NCBI GenBank assembly: GCA_016708955.1
Contig: JADJES010000002.1
Span: 248,001 to 312,000, forward strand
Direction of reading: 5' to 3'
Length of the DNA stretch: 64,000 nt
Source of the DNA: Nitrosomonas sp.
GTDB taxonomy: Bacteria > Pseudomonadota > Gammaproteobacteria > Burkholderiales > Nitrosomonadaceae
Positions 26,808 through 35,813 of this stretch are shown piece after piece. The stretch's first letter is position 1; each line of letters begins with the position of its first letter. Below the pieces are notes generated by a model that saw nothing but the letters and a program-made list of their open reading frames with translations, did no database searches and was not told the DNA's origin. The position numbers and the translations under genes were made by a program.

Positions 26808-29201
26808 TTAATGGTTCGCTTTCCAACGTTTCAATAACAATGAATTGCTAACAACCGATACAGAACTCATGGCCATAGCCGCCCCAGCAATCACCGGGTT
26901 GAGCATGCCGATAGCGGCCAATGGAATACCGAGCGTATTATAGACAAAGGCAAAGAATAAATTCTGACGGATTTTCCGGAGTGTGGCGCGCGAGAGAGAA
27001 ATGGCATCGGCAACACTCATCAGATCGTTGCGTATCAAGGTGATATCAGCGGCTTCGATGGCGACATCAGAACCGGCGCCAATCGCAAAACTGACATCTG
27101 CTGCTGCCAAGGCTGGGGCGTCATTGATGCCATCGCCGACCATGGCAGTAAATTTTCCGCCAGTTTTCAGTTTCATCACTTCTGCAGCTTTATCTTGTGG
27201 TAAGACTTCAGCGCGATATTGCGTAATACCGGTACGTTTGGCAATGGCAGCAGCGGTCACGGCATTATCACCGGTTAGCATAACCACTTCGATGCCCATC
27301 GATTGCAGACGTTCAATGGCTTTCAGAGAAGTGTCTCGCAAGCGGTCTGCAATGGCCAGATAACCAAGGATTCTAGAATCGTTATCCGCAGTGGACGCAA
27401 TGCCAATGACCGTTTTACCTTCTGCTTGCAGAGTGGTGATTTGCTTTTCATCCACTGCGACACCTTGTTGCGCTAAAAATTTGGGTGATCCAAGCAGATA
27501 TTGGGTGCCATTCATGCGGGCAGTGATGCCGCTGCCAGTTATGGCCGAGAAATCATCAATGGCGTGAAGTGGTAGTTGCATTTTCTGTGCACTATCCAGA
27601 ACTGCCCGAGCTAACGGGTGTTCTGATCCTTGTTCCAGGGAAGCTGCAATTTGCAAAAAATCCCGCGTGTTAAGCGATGCAATTGGGACAATGTCAGTGA
27701 CTTCCGGTTTGCCTTCGGTGAGTGTGCCGGTCTTGTCGACAATGATGGTTTGAATCTTCTCGGCATTTTCCAGTGCCGCTGCATTCTTTACCAGCACACC
27801 AACCTGCGCGCCGCGTCCCGTGCCAACCATAATCGCGGTAGGTGTGGCGAGCCCTAGTGCGCAAGGGCAAGCGATGACCAAGACCGCGACAGCATTGATC
27901 AGCGCGGAAACAAAGTCACTGGTGAGCCACCAGTTAATTCCCAGGGTCAAGATGCTGATAGCCACGACAATGGGGACGAATATTCCAGAAATTGTATCCG
28001 CCAGGCGTTGAATGGGTGCCTTGGAACCTTGTGCCTCTTCGACTAAATGAATGATGGCAGCCAGTTGGGTGTGTGCGCCGACACTGGTTGCGCGGCATTT
28101 GAGCAGGCCCTGTTGATTCAGCGTGGCGGCAAAGACTTTTGCATTCACTTGTTTGCTGACGGGCAAGCTTTCGCCGGTTAGCATGGATTCATTAATGCTG
28201 GATGTTCCTTCCATGACGACACCGTCAACCGGTAGATTTTCTCCCGGGCGTACGATGAAAATATCGTTGACTTGCAGGCTACTCGCTGGCACCTCGAGAA
28301 TTTCTCCATTACGTTCGATGCGGGCTGTTTTGGGTTGTAATCTGATCAGGGCTTCAATAGCCTCAGAAGTTTTTCCTTTTGCACGCGCTTCCATCAATTT
28401 GCCGAGCAAAACGAGGGTAATAATCGCTGCGCTGGCTTCAAAATAGACATGCTGATTCAGTGCGAATGCTGTGACTACGGCGCTGAAGAAATAGGCCATG
28501 CTGGTGCCTAATGCAACGAGTACATCCATATTGGCTCCGCCGCCACGCAAGGAATGCCAGCCGCCAATATAGAAACGCCGTCCAATCCAGAATTGCACCG
28601 GGGTTGCCAATAGCCATTGCAGCCATCGCGGCAGCATGTCCATATCATGACCTGAAAACATGGCGCCCATTTGCAACACCAACGGCAAAGTGAGGGCGGA
28701 GGAAATCCAGAACAAACGTAATTCAGCCTGATAGGCAGCCAGACGCCTTGCTTTTTCTTCAGTGTGGCTGGATTCGCTGATTTCGCTGGCGCCATACCCT
28801 GCATCAATCACCGCATCGATCAAGTTGCCGATCGTTACCAGACCTGGTATGAAATTCACTTTGGCTGTTTCGGTTGCAACATTTACCGTGGCTGTGACAC
28901 CGGGTAATTTATTCAGCGCTTTTTCGATATGTCCAGCACAGGCCGCGCAAGTCATTTTGTGCAATTGCAGTTGCACAGAGCGCGGTGCAATATGAAACCC
29001 GGATTTTTCTATGGCACTAATCAGCGCATCCGTTTTAATTTGGCTTTCATCATAATTGACATGCGCTTTCTCATTGGCAAAGTTGACAACTGCTTGTACA
29101 CCGGTGAGCTTATTCAGATTCTTTTCGATACGTGCCGCACAGGCAGCGCACGTCATCCCTTCAATCGGTAGTTCAATTTTCTTGAGGATTGAAGAATTCA
29201 A
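26808..29201 (-). CDS. copA: P1B-type Cu(I)-exporting ATPase
   Basis: Encodes 797 residues. Two N-terminal HMA domains carry GMTCAAC (C18, C21) and KMTCAAC (C85, C88). Eight membrane helices follow, with the actuator TGES (342-345), the metal-path CPC (445-447), the phosphorylated DKTGT (489-493), GDGINDAPA (689-697), and the helix-7/8 signatures YN (754-755) and MSSVS (778-782) that specify Cu(I). The enzyme pumps Cu(I) from the cytoplasm to the periplasm. The start is a TTG at 29201 giving MNSSILKK; the upstream ribosome-binding site is weak. Confidence 0.97.
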   Translation of the reverse strand: MNSSILKKIELPIEGMTCAACAARIEKNLNKLTGVQAVVNFANEKAHVNYDESQIKTDALISAIEKSGFHIAPRSVQLQLHKMTCAACAGHIEKALNKLPGVTATVNVATETAKVNFIPGLVTIGNLIDAVIDAGYGASEISESSHTEEKARRLAAYQAELRLFWISSALTLPLVLQMGAMFSGHDMDMLPRWLQWLLATPVQFWIGRRFYIGGWHSLRGGGANMDVLVALGTSMAYFFSAVVTAFALNQHVYFEASAAIITLVLLGKLMEARAKGKTSEAIEALIRLQPKTARIERNGEILEVPASSLQVNDIFIVRPGENLPVDGVVMEGTSSINESMLTGESLPVSKQVNAKVFAATLNQQGLLKCRATSVGAHTQLAAIIHLVEEAQGSKAPIQRLADTISGIFVPIVVAISILTLGINWWLTSDFVSALINAVAVLVIACPCALGLATPTAIMVGTGRGAQVGVLVKNAAALENAEKIQTIIVDKTGTLTEGKPEVTDIVPIASLNTRDFLQIAASLEQGSEHPLARAVLDSAQKMQLPLHAIDDFSAITGSGITARMNGTQYLLGSPKFLAQQGVAVDEKQITTLQAEGKTVIGIASTADNDSRILGYLAIADRLRDTSLKAIERLQSMGIEVVMLTGDNAVTAAAIAKRTGITQYRAEVLPQDKAAEVMKLKTGGKFTAMVGDGINDAPALAAADVSFAIGAGSDVAIEAADITLIRNDLMSVADAISLSRATLRKIRQNLFFAFVYNTLGIPLAAIGMLNPVIAGAAMAMSSVSVVSNSLLLKRWKANH

Positions 29202-29303
29202 TTGTGTTTTCCAATGAATGAGGCATTTGCAAATGGCGGCGTCATGGCCGGTACAGGGTGAGATTTATAAAACATATAGACATTCTCTGAGTGATAGCTT
29301 TCA

Positions 29304-29918
29304 CTAACGATCAAGCACCAACACGCCATCGATTAACTTAACTCTATCGCCTTGCTGGAAGTTTGTCGCATCAGGCAGTGGGATGATTGCTTGCCTGCCA
29401 TCACTCATAGTGACGCCGATTTGATACGGATTGACCGGATTAGCCATATTGCTTCCGTGATCGCCAAGCATGCCACCCGTCGTGTCTGGCTGATTGGTGC
29501 CATGTGGGCGGATGATTTCCCTGGCGATTGTTCCAGCAACGATGCCGCTCGCGATTGCATTCAGGTTATTCCCTTGTCCAATTTTATTAACGAAATCAAC
29601 AATGCCGCAATTGATGCACCCCGATACAGGCGGTTGTCGGTGTATGATTCCAGCATCCGTGCTTTTAATACTGATGCTGTTTCGCGGCGTGCTGATAGCA
29701 GTGCCGACGCGATGAATGGTTCTTGGCGGTCTGCCGAGATCCGGCGGGCTGCCGGGCGCGGATTGAGGTATCAGGTTCTGTGAATTTGAAGGTGGCTGAT
29801 TACGATGATCTGCATTCGGTGATTGTGCGAATGTGATGTCGACAGTAAACATGCTGAGAATACTGGTAGATACAACAGCTAATTTTACTAAATCGATAAC
29901 GTAAAAGTTATTTTGCAT
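29304..29918 (-). CDS. secreted glycine-zipper-like protein of unknown function
   Basis: Encodes 204 residues. A signal peptide (about 1-31) precedes a proline- and asparagine-rich region (35-70), then CINCGIVDFVNK (a CxxC pair) and a glycine/alanine helix (about 112-130, NAIASGIVAGTIAREI) of the type seen in glycine-zipper outer-membrane proteins of the 17-kDa-antigen kind, and a C-terminal strand-rich part (VTMSDGRQA, GDRVKLIDG). Location is periplasm or outer membrane. It lies 102 bases downstream of the copA start... that is, upstream of copA in reading direction, as a separate unit. Confidence 0.75.
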   Translation of the reverse strand: MQNNFYVIDLVKLAVVSTSILSMFTVDITFAQSPNADHRNQPPSNSQNLIPQSAPGSPPDLGRPPRTIHRVGTAISTPRNSISIKSTDAGIIHRQPPVSGCINCGIVDFVNKIGQGNNLNAIASGIVAGTIAREIIRPHGTNQPDTTGGMLGDHGSNMANPVNPYQIGVTMSDGRQAIIPLPDATNFQQGDRVKLIDGVLVLDR

Positions 29919-30056
29919 CGCAGATAGACTTCCATAAAATAGGTTACTTTTAGAGTAAGGAGGAATAGGTTGGTTGCATTTTAATGGTTTCTATCTTCCA
30001 AGTTGGGGGTAGGCACGAGATCGATCAGTCTGTTTTTTAGGAATATCTTTTTGTTC

Positions 30057-30818
30057 TCAAGGATCTTTTGGGGGAGGTGTTGATGCATCAGAAGGCGGTT
30101 TTTGATGGTGTTTCTTTGTCATAAAAGCAGCGATGAATATGCCTAACTCATAAAGCAGGCACAAAGGTACTGCCAGCATAAATTGCGAAACGACATCGGG
30201 TGGTGTAATGATAGCAGCAATGACGAATGCGCCAACAATTACATAGGAGCGTATTTCCTTTAGTTTCGCAATAGTGATTATGCCTGTTCTGACTAAAATG
30301 ATGACAAATACCGGTACTTCAAAAGTAATACCAAACGCGAGGAACATGGATAAAACAAAGCTCAGGTATTTGCTGATGTCCGTCATCACGGCGACACCTT
30401 CCGGCGCAAAATAAGTGATGAACTCAAATACCAAAGGCAACGCTGCAAAGTAGGCAAATGCCATGCCGCAAAAAAATAAAAAGCTACTGCCAATGACCAA
30501 CGGCAGCGCCATGCGTTTTTCATGAGAATAAAGTCCGGGTGCGACAAAAGCCCATATCTGATAAAAAGTGTGCGGTAGTGTAATGACGAAAGCCATCATC
30601 ATGGCGACTTGCATCGGGACAAAAAACGGTGTCGCAACATCCGTAGCGATCATCTGGCCGCCTTGCGGTAGTTTCTCCAGCAAGGGTTGCGCCAATAAAG
30701 TGTAGAGCTCACGCGCGAAAAAAGCACAAGGCAGAAAGCCCAGCATGAGTCCGCCCAGAGTACGTATCATTCTGGTGCGTAACTCCACCAAGTGCGATAG
30801 GAATGAGCCTTCAAGCAT
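30057..30818 (-). CDS. tatC: Sec-independent protein translocase TatC
   Basis: A six-helix inner-membrane protein of 253 residues from the ATG at 30818 (the frame continues 13 codons upstream). It shows the family N-terminus FLSHLVELRTR, the loop VATPFFVPM, and PGLYSHEKR in the cytoplasmic/periplasmic turns. TatC recognises twin-arginine signal peptides and nucleates the Tat pore. It is the last gene of the his-hit-tat cluster. Confidence 0.96.
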   Translation of the reverse strand: MLEGSFLSHLVELRTRMIRTLGGLMLGFLPCAFFARELYTLLAQPLLEKLPQGGQMIATDVATPFFVPMQVAMMMAFVITLPHTFYQIWAFVAPGLYSHEKRMALPLVIGSSFLFFCGMAFAYFAALPLVFEFITYFAPEGVAVMTDISKYLSFVLSMFLAFGITFEVPVFVIILVRTGIITIAKLKEIRSYVIVGAFVIAAIITPPDVVSQFMLAVPLCLLYELGIFIAAFMTKKHHQKPPSDASTPPPKDP

Positions 30819-30883
30819 GATGATTGCTGTGAAACTGGTACGCTGAATGAGCATCAATAGACATCATATAGACAGTCGGACTA

Positions 30884-31276
30884 CTATTTTTTCTCGTTAC
30901 CAAGAGGGCTATGGGGCGATTCACTGCTGACTGAGGCCGGTTGTCCGGATTCTTCAGGCAACTGTGACGCGGACAGGTTTGCAGGCGAGTTATCTTCAGT
31001 TTTAACATCAGTAACGGTTGTTTTTAACTGATCAACGCCTTGTTGCACAGAATTTTCAATGGATTGGAACGTTTCCTGCACAGAGGATTGCATGTTCTTC
31101 AGTTCCTCCATACGCATTTCATTATGGATGTCGGTTCTAACGCTATATACGAAGTTCCGGCAGCGTCCGTATAAATTTCCCAATGTGCGCGCTACGGTGG
31201 GTAGTCGTTCAGGCCCAATCACGATCAACGCAACCATTGAGATAACCAGTAGTTCCATAAAACTGATGTCAAACAT
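30884..31276 (-). CDS. tatB: Sec-independent protein translocase TatB
   Basis: Encodes 130 residues. One N-terminal membrane helix MFDISFMELLVISMVALIV with the invariant glutamate and GPERLP hinge is followed by an amphipathic helix and a polar, acidic tail, as in TatB. TatB binds TatC in the receptor complex for folded proteins with RR signals. It sits 84 bases after tatA and 65 bases before the tatC start. Confidence 0.95.
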   Translation of the reverse strand: MFDISFMELLVISMVALIVIGPERLPTVARTLGNLYGRCRNFVYSVRTDIHNEMRMEELKNMQSSVQETFQSIENSVQQGVDQLKTTVTDVKTEDNSPANLSASQLPEESGQPASVSSESPHSPLGNEKK

Positions 31277-31360
31277 GTTGTTTTTCTGATTGAAACTGTA
31301 TTAATGGAATCATCGATTAGACCTGAGTATGTCTTGAAATTTTTCAGACTAATGGGATAT

Positions 31361-31702
31361 CTACGTTCTGGTTTGCGTTTCTTCCTTGACTTCGGTGTCT
31401 GTTGTCTGGTTATTTACGCTGGTCGACTGTGGTGCGCTGATTTGGGTTTCAGTTGCTGATTTATTGTCTTTGAAGGTATTCACGGGAGCTTCTTTGCTTG
31501 CCGTGACTTCTATCACTGATTCATTCATAGGGGTTGATTGCGAGAGGGTATTATTCTCAGTATCTGATTCTTTCATGCCTTCTTTGAATCCTTTTAAGGC
31601 ACTTCCTAGATCATTACCCAGATTGCGTAATTTCTTCGTACCGAATACCAGAACAACAATAACCAATACGATAATCCAATGCCAAATGCTGAATGTGCCC
31701 AT
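31361..31702 (-). CDS. tatA: Sec-independent protein translocase TatA
   Basis: Encodes 113 residues: a short membrane helix starting FSIWHWIIVLVIVVLVFGT, the KKLRNLGNDLG hinge/amphipathic helix with LKGFKEGM, and a long Thr/Ser/Glu tail. TatA polymerises to form the translocation pathway. The tail is longer than in E. coli TatA but the membrane part is standard. It has AAGGAGA upstream. Confidence 0.95.
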   Translation of the reverse strand: MGTFSIWHWIIVLVIVVLVFGTKKLRNLGNDLGSALKGFKEGMKESDTENNTLSQSTPMNESVIEVTASKEAPVNTFKDNKSATETQISAPQSTSVNNQTTDTEVKEETQTRT

Positions 31703-31734
31703 TACTTTCTCCTTTTAAATGGAACAGTACTGGC

Positions 31735-32085
31735 CTAACCGTGATGAATCATTCCAGGCAGGCGTTCCCGGCCACCGATGATATGGAAATGCAAATGAAA
31801 TACTTCCTGGCCACCTACACGGCCGGTATTGATAATGGTGCGAAAGCCTTCTTCACAGCCTTGTTCTTTTGCCAATTTCTGTGCCAATAATAGCATTTTA
31901 CCTAATAAATTCTGGTGACTATCTTGAACATCGGCAAGTGATTCAATATGCAGCTTAGGGATCAGCAAGAAATGAACAGGCGCGGCGGGATTGATGTCAT
32001 TAAAGGCGAGAATTTCATCATCTTCATAGATTTTATTGGAAGGAATTTCTCTTCTTGCAATTTTGCAAAAAATACAATTATCCAT
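31735..32085 (-). CDS. HIT family nucleotide-binding protein
   Basis: Encodes 116 residues with CIFCKI near the N-terminus, ILAFNDINPAAPVHFLLIPK and the histidine triad HLHFHII near the C-terminus, as in HinT-type purine nucleoside phosphoramidases. It lies 4 bases after hisE, and an hisE-hit-tatA order is common in betaproteobacteria. Confidence 0.94.
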   Translation of the reverse strand: MDNCIFCKIARREIPSNKIYEDDEILAFNDINPAAPVHFLLIPKLHIESLADVQDSHQNLLGKMLLLAQKLAKEQGCEEGFRTIINTGRVGGQEVFHLHFHIIGGRERLPGMIHHG

Positions 32086-32088
32086 GTT

Positions 32089-32415
32089 TTAATCCGTTTT
32101 TCGTGATGCTTTTTCTTGTATGCCCGATACACCTTCGCGTCTTTCCAGTTCTTTCAAAACATCATCCGGCGTAAGTCCATGGTAGGCGAGTAATACTAGG
32201 CAATGAAACCACAAATCTGCTGTTTCATAAATAACCTGCTCAGCATTACCATCTTTCGAAGCCATCAATGTCTCAGCAGATTCTTCCGCAATTTTCTTGA
32301 GTATTTTATCTTGCCCGCCATGAAGCAGCTTGGCTACGTATGAACTGTTTGCATCGGCTAACTTACGTGATTCAATGGTTTCTGCCAGGCGGTGAAGAAT
32401 AGTTGCGTCAGTCAT
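32089..32415 (-). CDS. hisE: phosphoribosyl-ATP diphosphatase
   Basis: Encodes 108 residues with KKIAEESAETLMASKDG and the metal-binding ETADLWFHCLVLLA helix of HisE/MazG-type pyrophosphatases. It hydrolyses PR-ATP to PR-AMP, the second step of histidine synthesis. Its ATG overlaps the hisI stop by four bases, showing translational coupling. Confidence 0.95.
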   Translation of the reverse strand: MTDATILHRLAETIESRKLADANSSYVAKLLHGGQDKILKKIAEESAETLMASKDGNAEQVIYETADLWFHCLVLLAYHGLTPDDVLKELERREGVSGIQEKASRKTD

Positions 32416-32801
32416 TTATTGTAGATTTCTAACGGATCTTTAATAACAGGAGCTGCGATGACCCACTCATTATCTTCCAGTTTCTGAAAGAAGCAATTGT
32501 GTCTGCCAGTATGGCACGCAATTCCACCGATTTGTTCCACGATAAGAAGCAGTACATCTTCATCACAATCCAAATAGATATCTTTTATTTTCTGAATGTG
32601 ACCAGATTCTTCACCTTTATGCCAAATCTTTTTGCGCGAACGTGACCAGTATACTGCTTCACGTTTTTCTACCGTCAGCTTAAGCGCATCCCGGTTCATC
32701 CACGCAACCATAAGAATTTTGCCACTGTCCGCTTCCTGAGCGATCACTGGTATCAGCCCATCTTCAGACCAGTTGATTTTGCTAAGCCAGGTATCAGGCA
32801 T
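32412..32801 (-). CDS. hisI: phosphoribosyl-AMP cyclohydrolase
   Basis: Encodes 129 residues. Seen are VAWMNRDALKLT, YWSRSRKKIWHKGEESGH, DCDEDVLLL and the zinc-site CHTGRHNCFF, all typical of stand-alone HisI, which opens the purine ring of PR-AMP. HisI and HisE are separate genes here, as in other betaproteobacteria. Confidence 0.96.
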   Translation of the reverse strand: MPDTWLSKINWSEDGLIPVIAQEADSGKILMVAWMNRDALKLTVEKREAVYWSRSRKKIWHKGEESGHIQKIKDIYLDCDEDVLLLIVEQIGGIACHTGRHNCFFQKLEDNEWVIAAPVIKDPLEIYNK

Positions 32802-32855
32802 AAATAAATTAGATTTTTTAGAGTAAGGTTACAAATTTCATCAACAATTTTAACA

Positions 32856-33629
32856 TTATAACCGCACTTCAATACCATGCTGTGCCATATACTGTTTGGC
32901 TTGCAGCACGGTAAATTCTCCATAGTGAAAGATACTGGCCGCTAATACAGCATCTGCATGTCCTTGAAGAATGCCTGCAACCAAATGATCCAGATTACCA
33001 ACACCGCCGCTGGCAATAACCGGTATATCAATCGCGTCTGAAACGGCGCGGGTCAAGGCGATGTCAAAACCGTTACGTGTGCCATCTCTATCCATGCTGG
33101 TGAGTAAAATTTCACCGGCTCCAAGGGATTGCATTTTTTTCGCCCATTCAATGGCATCAATGCCGGTTGCTTTACGTCCGCCATGGGTAAAAACCTCCCA
33201 GCGTAGTGAATCTCCAGTTGAACTAACCTGCTTGGCATCAATCGCCACAACGATGCATTGAGAACCGTAATGATCCGAGGCATCGGCAACCAGTTGCGGA
33301 TTCAACACTGCCGATGTGTTGATGCTGACTTTATCAGCACCGGCATTGAGTAACCGGCGAACATCAGCTACTTGACGCACACCGCCGCCAACGGTTAACG
33401 GAATAAATACTTGTGCGGCGACTTCCTCAATGATATGCAGAATCAGGTCGCGATTATCAGAGCTGGCTGTGATATCCAGAAAAGTCAGCTCATCAGCGCC
33501 TTGTTCATCATAGCGGCGTGAAATTTCTACCGGATCACCTGCGTCACGCAATTCAACAAAGTTAACACCTTTAACAACACGTCCATTGGTTACATCCAGA
33601 CATGGAATAATTCGTTTAGCGAGGCTCAT
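32856..33629 (-). CDS. hisF: imidazole glycerol phosphate synthase, cyclase subunit
   Basis: Encodes 257 residues, a (beta/alpha)8 barrel beginning AKRIIPCLDV with the catalytic aspartates in CLDVTNGR (Asp 11) and LLTSMDRDGT, and phosphate-binding loops TVGGGVR and IASGGVGN. It uses ammonia from HisH to make imidazole glycerol phosphate and AICAR. Confidence 0.97.
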   Translation of the reverse strand: MSLAKRIIPCLDVTNGRVVKGVNFVELRDAGDPVEISRRYDEQGADELTFLDITASSDNRDLILHIIEEVAAQVFIPLTVGGGVRQVADVRRLLNAGADKVSINTSAVLNPQLVADASDHYGSQCIVVAIDAKQVSSTGDSLRWEVFTHGGRKATGIDAIEWAKKMQSLGAGEILLTSMDRDGTRNGFDIALTRAVSDAIDIPVIASGGVGNLDHLVAGILQGHADAVLAASIFHYGEFTVLQAKQYMAQHGIEVRL

Positions 33630-33703
33630 TAGTTTTAGAAGCCGGTTGTGAGAGTAAGAGAAAAATAATGAATTGTGATGGTACTCAATTGCAAGGGCTT
33701 ATT

Positions 33704-34459
33704 TTATGAGATACCGTTACTTTTACTAAGTTTGTCAGCCAATATTTGAGCTTCTTTAAAATCCAGTGAGCCTTCATAGATAGCGCGGCCAGTAATGGCA
33801 CCCATAATGCCCTCTGATTCAATTTCGCACAGTGTGTGCACATCATCAATATTGGTAATTCCACCGCTGGCAATGATTGGTATGGTCAATTCTCTGGCCA
33901 ATTCAACCGTGGCCTTAGCATTGATGCCACTGAGCATGCCATCTCTGCCGATATCTGTGTAAATAATCGCTTCTACGCCATAGCCTTCAAATTTTCTCGC
34001 CAGGTCAACCACGTCATGTCCGGTTATTTTAGACCAGCCATCAACAGCAACCTTGCCATCTTTTGCATCCAGTCCGACCATAATCTGACCCGGGAAGGCA
34101 TTGCAAGCATCTTGCAAGAAACCGGGAATTTTAATGGCTGCAGTACCAATAATGATGTAGGTGATGCCATTGTCCAGATAACGTTCGATTGTATCGAGAT
34201 CACGAATACCGCCACCCAGTTGAATTGGAATCTGGTTATCGATGACTTGCACAATTTCACGTATCGCTGCTTCATTTCTTGGTTTGCCGGCAAATGCACC
34301 GTTTAAATCGACAAGATGAAGTCTCCTTGCACCTTGACTTAACCAATGTATTGCCATCTCACTGGGTTCTTTGGAAAATACGGTTGCATCTTCCATGACT
34401 CCTTGTTTGAGTCGAACACAGTGCCCATCTTTGAGATCTATTGCAGGAATAATCAGCAT
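33704..34459 (-). CDS. hisA: ProFAR isomerase
   Basis: Encodes 251 residues of the HisA barrel, with IPAIDLKDGHCVRL (catalytic Asp 8), QLGGGIRD, and IYTDIGRDGMLSG (second catalytic Asp) plus the phosphate loop IASGGI. It performs the Amadori rearrangement before HisF. It follows hisH after 33 bases. Confidence 0.97.
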   Translation of the reverse strand: MLIIPAIDLKDGHCVRLKQGVMEDATVFSKEPSEMAIHWLSQGARRLHLVDLNGAFAGKPRNEAAIREIVQVIDNQIPIQLGGGIRDLDTIERYLDNGITYIIIGTAAIKIPGFLQDACNAFPGQIMVGLDAKDGKVAVDGWSKITGHDVVDLARKFEGYGVEAIIYTDIGRDGMLSGINAKATVELARELTIPIIASGGITNIDDVHTLCEIESEGIMGAITGRAIYEGSLDFKEAQILADKLSKSNGIS

Positions 34460-34492
34460 GGCTTAATCAGAGTTAATAGTTGATTAATAGAG

Positions 34493-35158
34493 TCAGTTTA
34501 TTACTTTTTGGTTCTGGAAATGTGGTATCCATTTGGCAAAATTACTTAATAGGGTTAATCCTGCTAATTGGCTTTTTTCTGGATGGAACTGTACAGCGAA
34601 AATATTATCTTTTGTAACGGCACAAGTAAATGGAAAAGGATAATTGCTTCGTGCTGCAATTGATGCAGAATCAGTAGTTTCGACATAATAACTATGCACG
34701 AAATAAAAACGTGCATCTTTTGCGATACCTTCCCATAAAGGGTGTTCGATAGCTTGATAAACCTGATTCCAGCCCATATGCGGTACTTTGAGTTTTTGTC
34801 CGTCTGCCGTCGCCATGGCTGTGGCAGGAAAGCGCACAACCTTGCCAGGCAGGATATTCAGACCTTTCACATGCCCTTCCTCACTTTCTTCAAACAGCAT
34901 TTGTAAGCCGATGCAGATGCCAAGAAACGGTTTGTGAACAGCTGCTTCCATGATGGCTTCACGTAATCCGCGAATTTCCAGCTCATGCATACAATTGCGC
35001 ATGGCACCTTGACCTGGTACGACTACACGTTTGGCTTTTCGCACAACATCCGGGTCGCTGGTGACTGCAATCGAGGCAGTTGGAGCAACATGTTCAAGCG
35101 CTTTATGTACGGAACGTAAGTTTCCCATTCCATAATCAACAATTGCAATATCAGTCAT
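34493..35158 (-). CDS. hisH: imidazole glycerol phosphate synthase, glutaminase subunit
   Basis: Encodes 221 residues of a class I glutamine amidotransferase: VDYGMGNLRS at the start, the nucleophile in FLGICIGLQML and the His/Glu pair in VQFHPEKS. It releases ammonia from glutamine for HisF. Confidence 0.97.
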   Translation of the reverse strand: MTDIAIVDYGMGNLRSVHKALEHVAPTASIAVTSDPDVVRKAKRVVVPGQGAMRNCMHELEIRGLREAIMEAAVHKPFLGICIGLQMLFEESEEGHVKGLNILPGKVVRFPATAMATADGQKLKVPHMGWNQVYQAIEHPLWEGIAKDARFYFVHSYYVETTDSASIAARSNYPFPFTCAVTKDNIFAVQFHPEKSQLAGLTLLSNFAKWIPHFQNQKVIN

Positions 35159-35184
35159 ACAATGATGTAGTTAAACAAGGTTAC

Positions 35185-35772
35185 TTATAAAGTGCCTTTG
35201 GTGGATGGAATAATCCCGCTTGCCGCTGAATCATGTTCGATAGCCATGCGCAACGCTCGCCCAAACGCTTTAAATACGGTTTCTGCTTGATGGTGCGCAT
35301 TCTTTCCAGAGAAATTGTCGATATGCAGCGTTATCAAGCCATGATTTGTGAATCCCTGGAAAAATTCATGGATGAGATCGACATCAAAATCACCAATATG
35401 TGCTCGGACAAAATCAACATTGAATACCAAACCGGGACGCCCGGATAGGTCTATGACTACACGCGACAACGCTTCATCAAGCGGTACGTAGGCATGCCCA
35501 TAACGGCGCAATCCTTTTTTATCCCCCACTATTTTGGTAAAGGCTTGTCCAAAAGTGATGCCAATATCTTCCACTGTGTGATGCGCATCGATATGTAGGT
35601 CACCTTTGGCAGCGATTTCAAGATCTATCATGCCATGTCGAGCGATCTGATCGAGCATGTGATCCAGAAAAGGCACGCCTGTTTCCAGAACAGACTTACC
35701 TGTTCCATCCAAATTCAGATTGATGCTGATCTGAGTTTCCAGCGTATTTCGTGAGACTTGTGCCCGGCGCAT
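35185..35772 (-). CDS. hisB: imidazoleglycerol-phosphate dehydratase
   Basis: Encodes 195 residues, the mono-functional dehydratase without the phosphatase domain of enteric HisB. Metal-site motifs GVPFLDHMLDQIARHG, DAHHTVEDIG, RYGHAYVPLDEALSR and KNAHHQAETVFKAFGRAL (each in segments) are visible. It forms imidazole acetol phosphate. Confidence 0.97.
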   Translation of the reverse strand: MRRAQVSRNTLETQISINLNLDGTGKSVLETGVPFLDHMLDQIARHGMIDLEIAAKGDLHIDAHHTVEDIGITFGQAFTKIVGDKKGLRRYGHAYVPLDEALSRVVIDLSGRPGLVFNVDFVRAHIGDFDVDLIHEFFQGFTNHGLITLHIDNFSGKNAHHQAETVFKAFGRALRMAIEHDSAASGIIPSTKGTL

Positions 35773-35813
35773 AGAATAAAATCTTTGATTAATACAGGGG
35801 AATTGAGTGGATT